Assembly: GCF_021018895.1 (NCBI RefSeq)
Contig: NC_079382.1
Coordinates: forward strand, 21,808,001-21,872,000
DNA length: 64,000 bases
Reading direction: 5' to 3'
Origin: Seriola aureovittata
Lineage: Eukaryota; Chordata; Actinopteri; Carangiformes; Carangidae
Part shown: piece by piece, positions 47,601 through 60,469 of the stretch
Layout of the letters: each line of letters begins with the position of its first letter
How positions within the stretch are numbered: the first letter of the stretch is position 1
The notes under the pieces: generated by a model
Told to the model about the DNA's origin: nothing
The model's input: only the letters and a program-made list of their open reading frames with translations
The model's database searches: none
Translations under genes and position numbers: made by a program

Positions 47601-49325
47601 CGTTTGCGCGGAGCGCTGACGCTGTTCTGTTCACATTAGGTTTAACATTCCTTTAACTCCTAAGAGCTTACCTCAGGTCTTTAGCTGGGACTACCTTACA
47701 TTACATCCTGTCTACCTAATTAAATTCCAATTAAGCACTCAGCTCCTTGGTGTTGCTCCAACTATTTGTCTTCAACAATGTCAAAGTGTCAGAAATGACA
47801 TTTTCTGTATTGTTCATTTGGGAGCAAACATAGTTTTAAAGATGCAGCGGATGTTTTGTATGTGTGTGTGTTTTTATTTTTAAGAATATTTAATTTAATT
47901 TAATCATAAACAGATTTACAACTTGTTTTATGGGGCTCTAAAGGTTTCACACAAACATTTACTCAGAATTAAATCACATGCTTTTGCAGAATAAAATATC
48001 ACTGTGAAAATATAAGAGTTTCTTTTTGAAGACTGAACTACGGAAAAAAGGTGTAAAAAGGTAAAAGGTAGAGCTTCGTGTCTGACTGGCTGTTTGTGCT
48101 CTAAGATTACGTGTGATTAGGTGAAGAGGGGTTGTCGCTGCGTCTTCCAACAGTTTGCAGCTCAATCAGGTGTTTCTCTGATCAAGAACAGCAAAGTGTA
48201 AGAACTGGAGACAAGATTGAAAACTGATTTGCAGCGAGAGACGAATGTTTCTAAACTTCTTTGTGTCACTCTCAGTGGACGACCTTCTAACGATCGTGAT
48301 GATAATGAGATGATAAGTCGGCGGCAGAAGCAGCTGACATGTCCGCTTCCATTGAACCCTGCTGATCATGGTCTGGCGTCCCCTCGATATACATCTGAGG
48401 TCAGAGGTCATGGTCGCCCACAGAGCAGCATTCCCAGGAGTTATGGGGATTCAACATCTTTCTCAAGGACGTTCCAGCAGGACGGACGCATGAACTGATT
48501 CCCCTGGTTCACATGACTTTCATGTGTCTTTCCACACAGAGGCTGGAGCTCGTCTTTCTGAAGGGCGAACAGTCAGGTTTCCACAACCAGAGACAAACGG
48601 CTGAAAACTGCAGTGTACGGTTTCTTTCACGATCAATAACTCCATCAATTATTTTTGAAAATTTCATTTTTCTGCAAAGGCTGGCAGAATGAGAACTCAT
48701 ATTAGACTTGTAACTAATTTTGCGGTCGATTACACTAAAGAAATCATATGAATGGAAGAAGAGTAATCAATAGAGTACACTTCTTTGTTTCAGAATCAAG
48801 TTCTGCCAAGTTCACCTGTATTTCCAATAAATGCAGCCGTTGTGATGCGTGATTTGTGTTGCTGCTGCAGCCTCCAGCTCCACTGTAGAAAATTCAGAGA
48901 AACAATGAGTCGTGAATCAGTTGTCGCTTGTCCAAGTTTGTTTTCAGGTGTGGGAGGGGCTCAGTGCTGCTCCTTGTGGTCTTTGGGGTGAAAAAAAATA
49001 AAACACCCACTACAACCGTGACTCTCACCAAGTAACAGATCAGTAGGTGTTTTTCTGCTTGCCAACCTCAAAGGCCACTAAGGAGCACATTACAGTTTGG
49101 CAGATTTATTCTTTACTGGAACTGTTTTCAAAACATATTTTTTTAGTTTTATGAGAGAAAAACACTGAAGGATGAAGACTAATAGGTTGTTTCGGCAAAT
49201 GTTCAGTACTGTGGAAACATTTTAGCCACTAAAATGAACATGGATACTTTTTATTTATCAATTAACTTCATGCAAAGTGCAGTAAACCAAAAAAAAACCC
49301 TCTGCCTTTTAAGCTGCATCCAGAG
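47600..49325. other. Intergenic stretch, nothing recognised
   Basis: Ordinary AT-rich sequence with short TTTAATTTAATTTAAT runs (47886-47904). No gene, RNA or clear repeat is identified. Confidence 0.5.
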
Positions 49326-49328
49326 TAA

Positions 49329-49533
49329 AGGTCTGTGTCCATGTGTAGTGTGATTATAGATCAGCTCTAGCTTCTATATTAATACTGTGAAAGTATCAAA
49401 GCCTCAGTCCACAGAGAAATGCACACAGCCTGTATTCAGAAACTGAGCCCTAAAACCAGCCGTCAGGACTTCTGGAACTTTGTGATGTCACAACAAAGCA
49501 GTCACCAAGCCCCGCCCACCTGGACCCACCATC
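49329..49533 (-). mobile_element. Inverted-repeat element, copy C (truncated)
   Basis: It shares ATAGATCAGCTCTAGCTTCT, AGCCGTCAGGACTTCTGGAA and CCCCGCCCACCTGGACCCAC with copy D in reverse orientation. One end stops abruptly against a Tc1-like transposase fragment starting at 49531, as if one element inserted into or broke at the other. Confidence 0.7.
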
Positions 49534-49640
49534 CCAGAATGACTCCACGATGTTGAGATCAGGGTCGTGTGGAGGCCAGACCATCTGTGACAGGACTCCT
49601 TGTTCTTCTTGTCTTTGGAGATAGTTCTTGTATGTTTGGC
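49531..49640 (-). mobile_element. Tc1/mariner transposase fragment
   Basis: The minus strand reads MVWPPHDPDLNIVESFWD, an obvious relative of the DDE-domain motif 'WPxQSPDLNPIExxWD' of Tc1/mariner transposases. Only a few dozen codons survive, with no terminal repeats visible next to it. It abuts copy C of the inverted-repeat element. Confidence 0.65.
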
Positions 49641-50563
49641 AGAACCTTTACATCTAAACATCAATCCTCTAATCTCTAAACTCTCAGACAGAAAACAAAT
49701 AATCTTCCTGAAATGTTGAAATCTTGCTTTGAGGTCCACTGCAGCCCCCTCAAATCAAACTGTCTACTCCACCAATGGTTCAACAATGTTTTCCCCCCTG
49801 CCTTGAAATCCCTTTTTGATTTCTCTGGGCCTTTAATCTTCCTTTTTGTCACGAAACAGCAGCAATAATTATATTTAGCAGACAATTCTGAGGTGTTGTG
49901 TCTGGTTGAGCAGCCTCTTCTGTTCCTCTTAAAAGTGCTGTTGTTATGTTAATAGTCCCTTCATGAGAGGGGGTGAAAAACATCTCAGTTGTGATTTGTA
50001 GATATACGGTAGAAAATTACACTCTTTTTAAAGTAACTTTCCTCAGACGACATGACCTGAGAAAACTCGGGAGAGGCTCATACTCAGAGACTTCAGGTTA
50101 AAGCCGCAGCCCACGTATCGCAATATGCAGCACGACCCCTTCTCCGGCCGTCAGTGCAGGTCAGCTGCCAGCGACGGGCCTCCTACAGTCGACACATGGT
50201 GGAAGAGGTCTGATGAGGAGGCGCGATCTGTCTGAAAGGCAACGTGGTCCGTCAGAGTGTGAGAACCTCAGCTTCGATTCAATCTGTCATCCCACCCTCA
50301 TCTGCAATCCTCCGAAAGAGGCGACGTCGCAGAGAGGCCTCGAAGACGGAAAATAAAAGGTGCGAGGAAACACAAGGAGGGGTGTTCCTCTCCAAAAGAA
50401 GATGTCATAAATGATGGAGTGTGTATTCTCCTGCTCATAAGTTGATGTTATTTCCAGCCACAGGTGCGCTGCGTCCGAATCAATACAGTTTGAAAAGCGA
50501 CAAAGCAGCAGCAACAGAGTTCCTGGAGAAAAGGAGGTTTTATATCTCATTTTACAGATCAGA

Positions 50564-50598
50564 GAGGAGGAGGAGGAGGAGGAGGAGGAGGAGGAGGA
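50564..50598. repeat. GAG trinucleotide microsatellite
   Basis: About eleven GAG/GGA units, purine-only on the plus strand. Confidence 0.93.
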
Positions 50599-51164
50599 CA
50601 GAGAGAGATTGTGCGAATACTAAAAGCTTTTGATGCATAAATCAGAGGATTTAATAGGAGTTCTGAGGGGACAAAAAGTGCAACAACAGAAATAGTAAGA
50701 AAGGCGCCTGAGATCAAACTGATGACAGAGACAACTTCATCATCTTTGGTCTCTTTCCCATTTTAACGTTGTACTTGAGCAGACTTTATTAAACTATTGT
50801 GATTTTAAGCCCCCCCCAAAAAAACTCCATCTCCAAAAGAGCAACATGTCTGAAGATGAAATAAGAAACAGTGAATCAGCTTATTTCTCAAAATAAAGTT
50901 TTGATAACTTCCAGTAAAAAAAAAAACAGATTTTCTCTGTTACATAATTGTTGAACAAAACAAGACACTTACAGAAACATCCCCTTGGGTTCTGGGAACT
51001 AGTGAGGGCTATTATCACTGTATACTGGCATCCTACAGATTCAATAATCATTTTTTATCTAAAAAAATGATTATTTTAATTCTTATTAGCGACCCTAAAA
51101 TACCACTGACATCTATCAAAACAGACAAAAATCAACATAAAGTTTAATTATTTTGTTATTAAAA

Positions 51165-51568
51165 GGTTCATATTTTTGTTCTTCTTCTTCTGTGTTTTAT
51201 TTGAAGTATCACTAAGCCAATCAGAAGAGAGGAGGCTCTGAGCCTCTCCTCTGATTGGCTGACCGTTTTCTGAGTGATCCAATAAAAATAAAGCCGATTT
51301 CAGGTAAAAACATTCAGAGAAAACAAATCCTGCAAGGTTTGGATGGTGGGTCCAGGTGGGCGGGGCTTGGTGACTGCTTTGTTGTGACATCACAAAGTTC
51401 CAGAAGTCCTGACGGCTGGTTTTAAGGCTCAGTTTCTGAATACAGGCTGTGTGCATTTCTCTGTGGACTGAGGCTTTGATACTTTCACAGTATTAATATA
51501 GAAGCTAGAGCTGATCTATAATCACACTACACATGGACACAGACCTTTACACTGGAGGAGCTTTAAAA
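51165..51568 (+). mobile_element. Inverted-repeat element, copy D (near full length)
   Basis: It runs from TTTGTTCTTCTTCTTCTGTG to GGAGGAGCTTTAAAA. An internal near-palindrome, CCAATCAGAAGAGAGGAGGC followed by GCCTCTCCTCTGATTGGCTG, could form a strong hairpin. The copy contains the shared middle GTCCAGGTGGGCGGGGCTTG. No coding capacity. Confidence 0.7.
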
Positions 51569-51569
51569 T

Positions 51570-54500
51570 CACCTGTCTGTGTCTCAACTTAATTTTTCTC
51601 TGGGTTTTTCTTATGTATTCATCTATAATTTACTCTGAAGTCCATATCTCGTCTAAAGTACCAATCATGATGCCAGTCACACTGAGGACACATGTTGAGC
51701 GGTAGGTTGTAATGACCATGTCGCTTTAATCATCACAACCTTTGTCCTTTGATGAAGAAACTTGTCTCGCTCTGAAGTAAAAACACAGAGACGAGTGTGA
51801 ACGTAAAAAGAACAAAAGAAAAAAGAAAAAACAGACAGAACACACTCTGGGCTCTCTGTGGGATTTTAGAGCTTTTCTGTTGTTGGGAATTATTGACCTG
51901 CTCCAGCTGCAAACATCTGCTTTTAATCACTGTAGCAGGGTTGTGTACACACTGGGTGGAGTTTGATAATACTTTATATGCAACTGAGAACCAGAAAAAT
52001 TCAATATTGTACAGCAGTTATCGAGCAGTTTTTTAAAGAAGTTAAACATAAGCTTATTTGCTTTCTTGTCAACAGTTCTGTCTGTTAGATACAAAGCTAC
52101 AGAAAGTCAGAGAATAATGTAATATACCCAACACACCTTCCAAGCCGTTTCTTTTCTTCAATCAAATATTTAGTTGACTATCACATAACGTGAGCCAAAG
52201 AGAAGCAGCAAAAGTGCTTGATTTCAAAGGTGGAATTAGAGAAAATCTATTCAGGAGTTGGATCCAACTGCTGACGATATCCAAAATCAAAACCAAGTCT
52301 TTCGTCTTTCCCATTATGTGTAGAAAGTCATCCACACTTTGATTTATTGTCCACTAGACTTCTGTAATTCCCTGTGTCGGTCTGAGCCAGTCCTCTTTTC
52401 CTCAGCTGCAGCTCGACCACGTTGCTGCTGCTCTCTCTCTCGTCACTGGCTTCCACTGCTGAACTGAAATGATTTGAAGGTTTGAGGGTTGTATGGGTGA
52501 CTGATACTATATTCACGTCCGACACAGTAAATTTGAAGCTACAGTCAGCAGTTGGTTATCTTAGCTTAGCAACCTGCTAGCCCGGTTCTGTCTTAACATG
52601 ACAAAATCCAGTCAGCACCTCTAAAGCTGGTGGACCACTGGATTCTGAGCCAGGTTATCTCTCGGCCCGACAGAGTAAAGGCCCGGTCACGCCAGCATTT
52701 TAAAACGTCCACATTCTGCCGCAAATTCAATTTATTCCAATGGAATCGCTGATATCAGGGGATTCGACCGTGGGGGTTAAGTAAAGCCACTTGAACTTTT
52801 TGCTCCGGGTTGAACTTGGGTGAACTTCTTTGGAGAAAGCTATCGTAGCTTATTAGCTTTTTTTCACTTTTCTTTAACCTCCTCCGTCAGAGTAAAACCG
52901 GCGGCCTGCTCATTAGCTCGGTAAAGCTTCTTTTTCCCTCTTCAGCAGAACAGCAGAGAGGAAGTGGAGAGAGGCTCCAGGAGCTACTGTGACGGACGAG
53001 CATATCGGATTTGGTTAACAATTTGTACGGAAGCTGGAAAGTGCTGCTGGTGCCCTCTGATTGGTGTTTTTTTTCCCGAGCTGTGTTTACATTTTCAGTA
53101 TATGGTGTTGTTTGTCTATAGGACTTTTATCTAAGTGTGAAAGATTTAAGATTAAAAAGCCTCAATAAAAACAAATCAAGTGAAATGAAACACACATGTT
53201 ACATGCCATTTGAGTTGCCTTCTAAACAAAACCGCACTGTTTGAAAACAACTTTTGACTGTTATTGTAAATCATTTCCTTTGCCTTGGATATTGGATATG
53301 GCTAGAAAAACAAGCAACTTTGTCAACATGTTCAGTACTGTTCGACTCTTTAAAAAGTTAGATTTTCTTAAAAATGTTGATGAACATTAGGGTAAAGGAA
53401 GTGATTTAAAATAAAAGCCAAAAGTTCAAGGTCTCAAATGGTTTTTATTTCACACCTCTATCTGCATCAGAGGCTGAGAAATAAAGGTTTTAGTGAGATC
53501 GTCGCATCAGGAGAATCTTTAGCTCTAGCTAGCGGTGATGGCGGTGGCTAGCTGGTTAGCAGTTTAGCATGTTAAGCTAGCTCAGTGTCTGAATCTTCTA
53601 CGTCATTTTCTTCGTTGTTTTCATCCAGGTAACTGTTGTGATCTGCTTCAGTCTGCTTCCCCTCACTCAGGTCGTCAGCCACTGTCCGAACCGCGACTTT
53701 AAAAACTTTTCACACATGTAGATTCTAATAAAGGGAGAAACATGTTGCATTCGATCGTAATGGGTTAAATGGAGATGTGGGTAAATATAATTAATTCGCT
53801 TTTTGTCTTTAATTATTAAAGAAATTGTTTTTTATTTGACACATTAAAATCAAATCACAATACAGAATTTGTGATTATTTTGGCATTTTAAATCTTCCAC
53901 ATATGAAGATCAAAATAAACTGGTCGTCAGTGTGGAGGATTCTTTGTTCTTGTTTGTGTCAATCTTTTAACCTGTCCTCTAGATGTTTGTGTGGTTTGTT
54001 GCCTGAATGAAAAGCTGTTTTCTAGGAAAGATTAGGAGTCCATTCAGACATCAAGTAAATGTCTGTGACGAACATTTTGACGAGGAGGAGAGAACATTAT
54101 TCACTCATCCTCCTCCCATATTTTTTCCCAGATGGTCTGGAAGTTTCGAACCAGCTTTGCTTCTCAGACGCCTACTTTTCTAAACCTCGAGGCCGCGCTT
54201 AAAATGACAGCAGAGAGTCGCAGCAGCAGCAGGAGGAGGAAGAGGAGGAAGAGATGATCTCTCTCCATACAGAGGAGTGAGTAGAGCGGCTGCAGAGATG
54301 ACTGAACGATGCTGGAGGTGAAAAAGTAAAAGTTTTTTCGATTTGCAAATGCCTTCATAAATTTTCATGCGAATGTTTTACAAAAGTTTGTTGTGAAGAT
54401 TTTGATCTCCCTTTAGTCAAAACAACAAGAGCCAGATGGGTAACTGTGTGTGAAGAGGTTTGGAGACTCAATACGAAACAGCAGCCTGCTGCTTATGAAA

Positions 54501-54625
54501 GGAAATATTTCCCAGCATGCTCGGAGACCCAGGGGGACTTTCATCCATGACATGATAAATAACCCTGCACTTAAAATAGGCTTAAAAAATAATTATAGGG
54601 GATGGATGTGGGAAGTTCAGTTCAG
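51570..54625. other. Intergenic stretch with possible old repeats
   Basis: No gene is seen. Around 52550-52800, words such as TTAGCTTAGCAACCTGCTAGCC and AAAGGCCCGGTCACGCCAGC look like pieces of dispersed fish repeats. Another GCTAGC/GTTAGC-rich patch lies at 53510-53585. A short GCA/GGA run is at 54220-54255. Confidence 0.4.
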
Positions 54626-54629
54626 TTTG

Positions 54630-54720
54630 TGAATCAGAATCACTTTAATTACCGAGCACAAAGAACGTGGACGGATTTGTGTTGGTGGGATCGGTGCGGA
54701 GACACAGCAACGATGAAGAC
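54630..54720. repeat. Interspersed repeat fragment (AATCAGAATCACTTTA type)
   Basis: GAATCAGAATCACTTTAATT, ACCGAGCACAAAGAACGTGG and GATTTGTGTTGGTGG resemble a teleost repeat that I remember as 'CAGAATCACTTTATTGGCCAAGTA ... GGAATTTGTCTTGGTG'. Confidence 0.45.
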
Positions 54721-54729
54721 AAAGTGTCT

Positions 54730-56330
54730 CATGGGGGCAGAAGTAACTCCGGGACCAAACATAGACACAGGGGTGTAACTGAGCAGCTTCCATCTGTGCA
54801 GACGCCTCACATCACTTCACAGGAAGCACAAGTATTTCTTTTGATAATAAACTTGATTTTTTAGAAACTTTTTGAAGTTAAACCTCGACAAAGAAAGAGC
54901 TGAGTTTGGCTGAAAGACGATGGACGCAGGTTTGTCAGGTCAGGGGCAGATTTACAACTAAAGAGAAACTAAAACAAGTTCAAAATACACTTTGGATTGG
55001 AAATACTGAAGATACGTTGATTTGATTTGATCTTTTGGGATCTTTTGAAGTCCTGAACACTGTGGACGCAAGATTCAAAAAAGCAACACTTGTGGACTCA
55101 TGGACCATCATCAAACATTAAACTCACAGTATGAGACAAGAAGATTTCTATACTGGAGCCACAGGCTTCAAACACCAGCTGAGTTCAAGTTAACACCTGA
55201 CGCAATGATCCAATCAATAACTGATCAAATATTTACATAAAACGGACAGCATCCGCAAAATACAAACTAAAACTCAAATTACTGAAGGGAAATACAATAA
55301 ATGATCTTTATTAACAAGCCAACTTTGGTGGAGTAGAAAACCAGTTCAATTATACTTACCTATAAACCTGCAACAGGTTGTCTGAGCGTTAGTTATCATT
55401 AATTTATTATATATATTTTTAAGACCTCTAAAATATTACGAAAACTACATCTGCATAAAACATGGCTGTGAGATGAGGTAAAACTGCAGGAGCTACCTTA
55501 GGCCCTCACCACCAACAGACAGATCTGTAATTAATTTAAATACCACAAAGTAACTTCCACACCGACGATTCAGCTGTTAATCCATCTGTTAATCCAGCCA
55601 AGCAAACAATCAAAATGTCAAACAACCAAAAGGAAACGTCATTAATTCAGAGAATCTTCAACAGGGAAAAACAACGATCACCGACTCTGATGGCATGACA
55701 TTATAAAATCAATCTTTCAGGCACTTCAGGGAAAAGGTTTGTAAAAAAGTAGATCCAGTCAGAGTTAAAGGTTGGCACCTCATTTAAAAGTTTAAGTCAA
55801 GCTAATCTGCTCCATCAGGACCGTCGGGTGTTTCCAAATCCTGACCGGGTCGATACACTTCAGAGAGAGCAGCACACACGCTAAAGAAACCAAAAACTGT
55901 TGTAATTTTGTTTCCATGTACGACATCACCGCTGGTTTAGAAAATTAAAAAGTGGGTCAAAGTTCCTCCTCGAGGAGAGAGACTGTCCTTCTCGATGTAA
56001 ATGAAAGAGGAAGTGGAAAATACGGTGACGCGACAGGCCGGATCACTGGTCCTCTCTCTCTCTGAATGAGACCTTTATACTCACTGATACATAATTCAGT
56101 TGTTCACTGATTCAGAAATTAAAATAAAGGCCGTCTGTCATGTTTTATAACTGGCTGGATCCGCCATCTCTGTAACGACGCTATTCTTCCGATCACAGAT
56201 CTCAGCCCCCGTGTGAATCAGCTGCTCAGTAATTCTGTGATATTCTTGTACTTTTTTTCCCCTCACCAAAACTGCAAGGCTTCTTTTATCCCTCTTCTTC
56301 TGAGTGAGGAATTACAGGAGCTGCGGAGCT
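54730..56330. other. Intergenic stretch, nothing recognised
   Basis: AT-rich and without long ORFs or clear repeats. Confidence 0.5.
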
Positions 56331-56339
56331 GGGAGTATT

Positions 56340-56570
56340 GATGGAGGCTTGGATTGCTTTCTGAGCACAAATTAAATGGCGTTTTGGGCGCAGTAGCTCA
56401 CCTAGCTATTGATTGGTTGCTGGCTCAGGAAGCCGCCTTGCACCTGTATGTGGAAATAATCGTCATGTTTGTCAAGCAAAGTCTAGTCACACTCACTTTA
56501 ATCACCTGGTGTCAAAGCGCTGCGCTAACACGGAGAGGTTTGAAACGACATGAGCTCGGACAGTAATGTG
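56340..56570. other. Candidate conserved non-coding element 1
   Basis: A balanced-composition patch rich in factor-like words (AAATTAAATGGCGTTTTGGGCGC, CTATTGATTGGTTGCTGGC, CACCTGGTGTCAAAGCG) without coding frame, in an otherwise AT-rich desert. The neighbouring gene beyond nt5e in vertebrates is usually TBX18, a developmental gene. Conservation is not tested. Confidence 0.25.
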
Positions 56571-57339
56571 TGCTCCAACATGTTAGCACCTGGTGGTTGT
56601 TTCCTCTGCAACCGGCAAAGCTGCAGGAAATACAGTCCCAAGCTCTCCTTCTGTTCCTGAGTTACAGCGCTGAATAATGGCCAGAAGTGTTTTACAGAAC
56701 ATTATGATGTCACAGTGAAGATGACCTTTCACCTTTTGGTTATAAAATGTCATCACACATTACGCAAAATAGTTGCCGATTAATTTCAGTTTCAGTTCGT
56801 CAGCTAATCAGTTTAGAAACACTTAAATAAAACTCTCTTACTCAGAAACAAATCCAGTTTTATAAATGAGCTCAAGCCGCTGGATCCAGATCTCAACCCA
56901 AAACCAATCACTTGTTTCTTGGTCCTAAACTTCAGAATCAGATACAGACGCTTCTCATTTCCTGAGAGAGGAAAATAGGATTTCTGAGTCTGTGTGAGTG
57001 TCGTTACTGGAGGTCAGAGCTGTGACTTCTCTCCACATCTGAAACTCTTAAATGCATTTATTCCTCGCTGAGATGTCGACACCTCTAAAGAAGCCTCCTT
57101 TTCACTTATCGCTCAAACGCAGAGAGTCGAGGCTGATTGAACCGTCTCGGAGATACACGAGGCGTCAGGAGACGATCACAGTCTCCCAAAACTGAGCAGG
57201 GTATCGATTCCTTTGACTCAGGATTTAAAACGCGTGCTGCTGTTTTCCAGCAATTTTATAAGTATCCTCTGAAAACTTTTCTTCGACATGTAGAGAAATT
57301 AAAGGGAAAAAAAAAACTGGAGGAAGCTGCACAGAAGGC

Positions 57340-57465
57340 TAATTAGCTCCCTGGTTGCCCCTCGCTAGCTCAACAATGATTCATAAGCATATTGTACGGT
57401 GCGCTGTAAGGCTCACAGAGCTGTGCAGCCGTCCGACTGCTGGGTTCGAGGTGTAATTAGGAGCC
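57340..57465. other. Candidate conserved non-coding element 2
   Basis: Contains GGCTAATTAGCTCC, CAACAATGATTCATAAGC and GAGGTGTAATTAGGAGCC, that is, two homeodomain-type TAATTA/TAATTAG sites about 110 bases apart and a SOX-like ACAATG. Inferred from word content only. Confidence 0.25.
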
Positions 57466-58756
57466 AAACACACAGAGACACCCATGGAGTCACTTACTGG
57501 CGCACAAACACACACACAATATGTGAAGCCGTAGCGAGCGGGAAGCAAATGTAGAATTCAATTAAAACTGAAGTTTGTTTCGCTGTTTACAAACCAAAGT
57601 TGCGACGGAAAAAGAGAAACTTTGTGTGTTTGGATCTTTGTCTTCTGCTTTGTTTATGTTTGTGTTCTTCTGTGTGTGTGAAAAACTTTACCAGAAAACT
57701 TTATCACACACGTAACAGTGAAATGGTGCCATCTTTTTGTTCCCTGTCTTGGGACTACGGATGTAAATTAGCATTTCTTTTGCCACACTCTGGTTTTCAT
57801 TAAAATGCATTGTCCCTATCAAATTTTAAAAACGAATAAAATAAAATAAACATCAGGAAAGTTTATGGAGAAAGTGCGAAAGTCTGTTGAGTCTTTGCAA
57901 CCTGCAGCTTTAAGAGCTGGTTTTATTTACGAGCGTTCAGCGGCTTTTGTCCTGTGACTTTGCCAGAACTTTGGCTCCCACGGACACATCTGACACCAAC
58001 CAGAGATTTACTTCCCCTCCGTCGCAGTTAATACATCACAAGAGCCCGTGTCTGAAATATCCTGAGCTTTTCTCAACATTTAAGGCTGATGAGCAGTGAC
58101 GATAATATACAGCTGGGCTCAGACTATGTACTGGTCCTCACGAACACACCGTCTTCTCCTGTTGGAGGGATGTTAGCCGAGCTACGACACAGGTACAGAA
58201 AGGAAAGGTAAAATAAAGGTGGGATCTAGCAGAATTGAAGGTTACTGTGGACTGAAGTCAACTACAACTCCCACAATGCAATTCAAAAAGAATCATTCAT
58301 GAGTTTTAATAATTAACCTTCTGATAAGAATTTATATGAATTCAGCAGCAGTGCTATGACAGGGAGTTATGATTCTGACTGGCTTCTTGTTTGTAGTAAA
58401 AGCAGCTAAGGCTCATGGGTATTGTAGTATTTAGAGCTGTCCATCACGCCACACTGACATGGATGAAACTGAAACTAATTAAAGTCCTAATGTGGTTACA
58501 AGAACCAAGATTTACAGTGAAGAAAAGTTCCTCCACAACCAGCTTCTCCTCCGACTCCACGGCTCTACACGGTCAAGAGATTGTGGTCGTCACATGATTG
58601 GCTGAACATCTGATCATGTGATTGATCAGTGTAGTTATCTTCAGTTTAATCATCAAGAATTCAGACCACTTATTTATCGAAGCTGCGATATGTTAAACGT
58701 AGATTGTGAAAAGAACGTCAGTGATTTTTTTTATAAATCTGTTTTATTGCTCGGCT

Positions 58757-58759
<3 letters not shown>

Positions 58760-58808
<49 letters not shown>
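58760..58808. repeat. CA microsatellite
   Basis: About 24 perfect CA units. Confidence 0.97.
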
Positions 58809-58810
<2 letters not shown>

Positions 58811-58949
58811 TATGAAAGTGACACTATGTCACTGCTGTTACACAGTCACTGTAATAAATGTCAGCTTCATACATATTCATGTGAACATTAACATGCAACA
58901 CGACACATACACACAAAACCAGTCTATTAGACACACACTGTCGCACAGT

Positions 58950-59011
58950 CTCTCTCTCTCACACACACACACTCACACACACACACACACACACACATAC
59001 ACACACACACA
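58950..59011. repeat. CT/CA compound microsatellite
   Basis: A short CT run followed by an interrupted CA tract of about 25 units (one CTCA and one CATA interruption). Confidence 0.95.
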
Positions 59012-59019
59012 TTATCGCC

Positions 59020-60190
59020 CATACAATTACAAACACTCACACAGCTGCGTGTAGAGCTGAAAGTCAATTAGTCCATTAATCCATTAGTTGATCAAGAGAC
59101 AGCTTTGATCACAGATAATCAGTAAAAACAGTCGCTGGTTTCAGAGGATTCGCTGCTTCTCTCAGTTGAATGTGATTTTAAAGAGAGACATTAGAGAGAG
59201 AAACTTTGGGTCCAAACGCGGCAGAACTTTGGTTTTAGGTTGAAAACAAACCAATTGCAGCTTCATGAATCTTTTACATGGACTTCATACTTGAGAATAT
59301 GAACATAAATACTATGTGAGTGAATCCAGACTTTTCCTCTGCAGAGCGACAGTCGACTGTGTGCCCCCCCCACCAGGACGACTCAGGACTCCCACCGACT
59401 CGCAGGTCACTGGTCAAGATAACATGTCTGGTGGACACAAAGACACGGCGCCATGCATACCGCCGTACCTCTCAGCCCCTGAAAAACCACTACTTCCTAA
59501 TGATTTTCTCCGCCTTTCAAAGCCCAACATGAACTTCAGAAGTCCTTTTCTCTCTCCCCCCCCCACAGCTGCTGGCCAGGGGATGACCTGCAGAGGAGGC
59601 CAGAGATTTAGCACAGATTTCATAGTTCAAACGCTCATCAGCAGAGCCGGTGCTGCCCTGCCGCCCGGCTGCAGACGCCTCCAGAATACTAAGAGGCTTC
59701 TAAGAGTCGAGAGGCTGAAAGTGGGAATTTCCAAATATAATATAATAATAAGTAGAATTCATAGTTTTTATAGATGGAAATATGGTTGAAATCAATCCAG
59801 TATTAAGGAGGATCACAATCGAGCAGTTTACAAAATATAATGGTGAAGCAGTGATGTGAATCAGCTTCAAGTCTCAACATCACTAAGATAACATGTTTAA
59901 CCACAAAATCCATCCATGTTCTCTCCACCAACACTTTTTAATTACAGTAGCTACATCTGTATTTCAAAGGGTCTGCAGCAAGACAGATCTGTAATTTAAC
60001 TACAGTAAGTGTGACAAAGCAAACGCCTGAAAGAACCTGTAAAATTTAATTAAAAGTTCTTCTTCACTGTACTGAAGACGTTTCAACTCATGTAATTTTT
60101 TTTTAATGAACTGCAAAACTTCTTGAACACAATGAAGACAATCGAGCTTTTATACCAAGAAGAAACCAGGCAAAAATAATGAGGGGCGAA
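59020..60190. other. Intergenic stretch with an isolated ORF, not accepted as a gene
   Basis: The open frame at 59316-59789 has no known motif. It includes C runs (59363, 59557) and proline-rich low-complexity translation. Nothing else is recognised. Confidence 0.45.
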
Positions 60191-60194
60191 GTAC

Positions 60195-60310
60195 AACTCA
60201 GTACTTACGCCAAGGTTTCCTTCTGCACTGACGCTTTGGTGATGTCCCTCACCTGTAAGTCACTTTGGATAAAAGTGTTTTCCTAATGAGTAAATAAAAT
60301 GTAAATGTAA
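60195..60310. mobile_element. Retroelement 3' tail (SINE/LINE-like)
   Basis: CACCTGTAAGTCACTTTGGATAAAAGTGTTTTCCTAATGAGTAAATAAAATGTAAATG is cut here to its key words: AAGTCACTTTGGATAAAAG and ATGTAAATGTAA. This is a diverged form of the tail 'TAAGTCGCTTTGGATAAAAG' found in many fish retroelements. Confidence 0.6.
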
Positions 60311-60469
60311 CTTGTGTTAAAAAACAGTCTGAGGGTTTCCAGTGCTCCTCAGTCTCCACCTCTGACACTTCCTGTTCTTGTTTTACTCGGTGATGACAGC
60401 AGTGGAGGTCCTCCAGGAGAAGCCGGTGACAGTCCTACATTCATGAAGCTCGAGACCGAAGCTACACTC

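Noticed and set aside
59316..59789. 157-codon open frame
   Set aside because: Low-complexity proline-rich translation across C runs, no known motif, no conserved partner.
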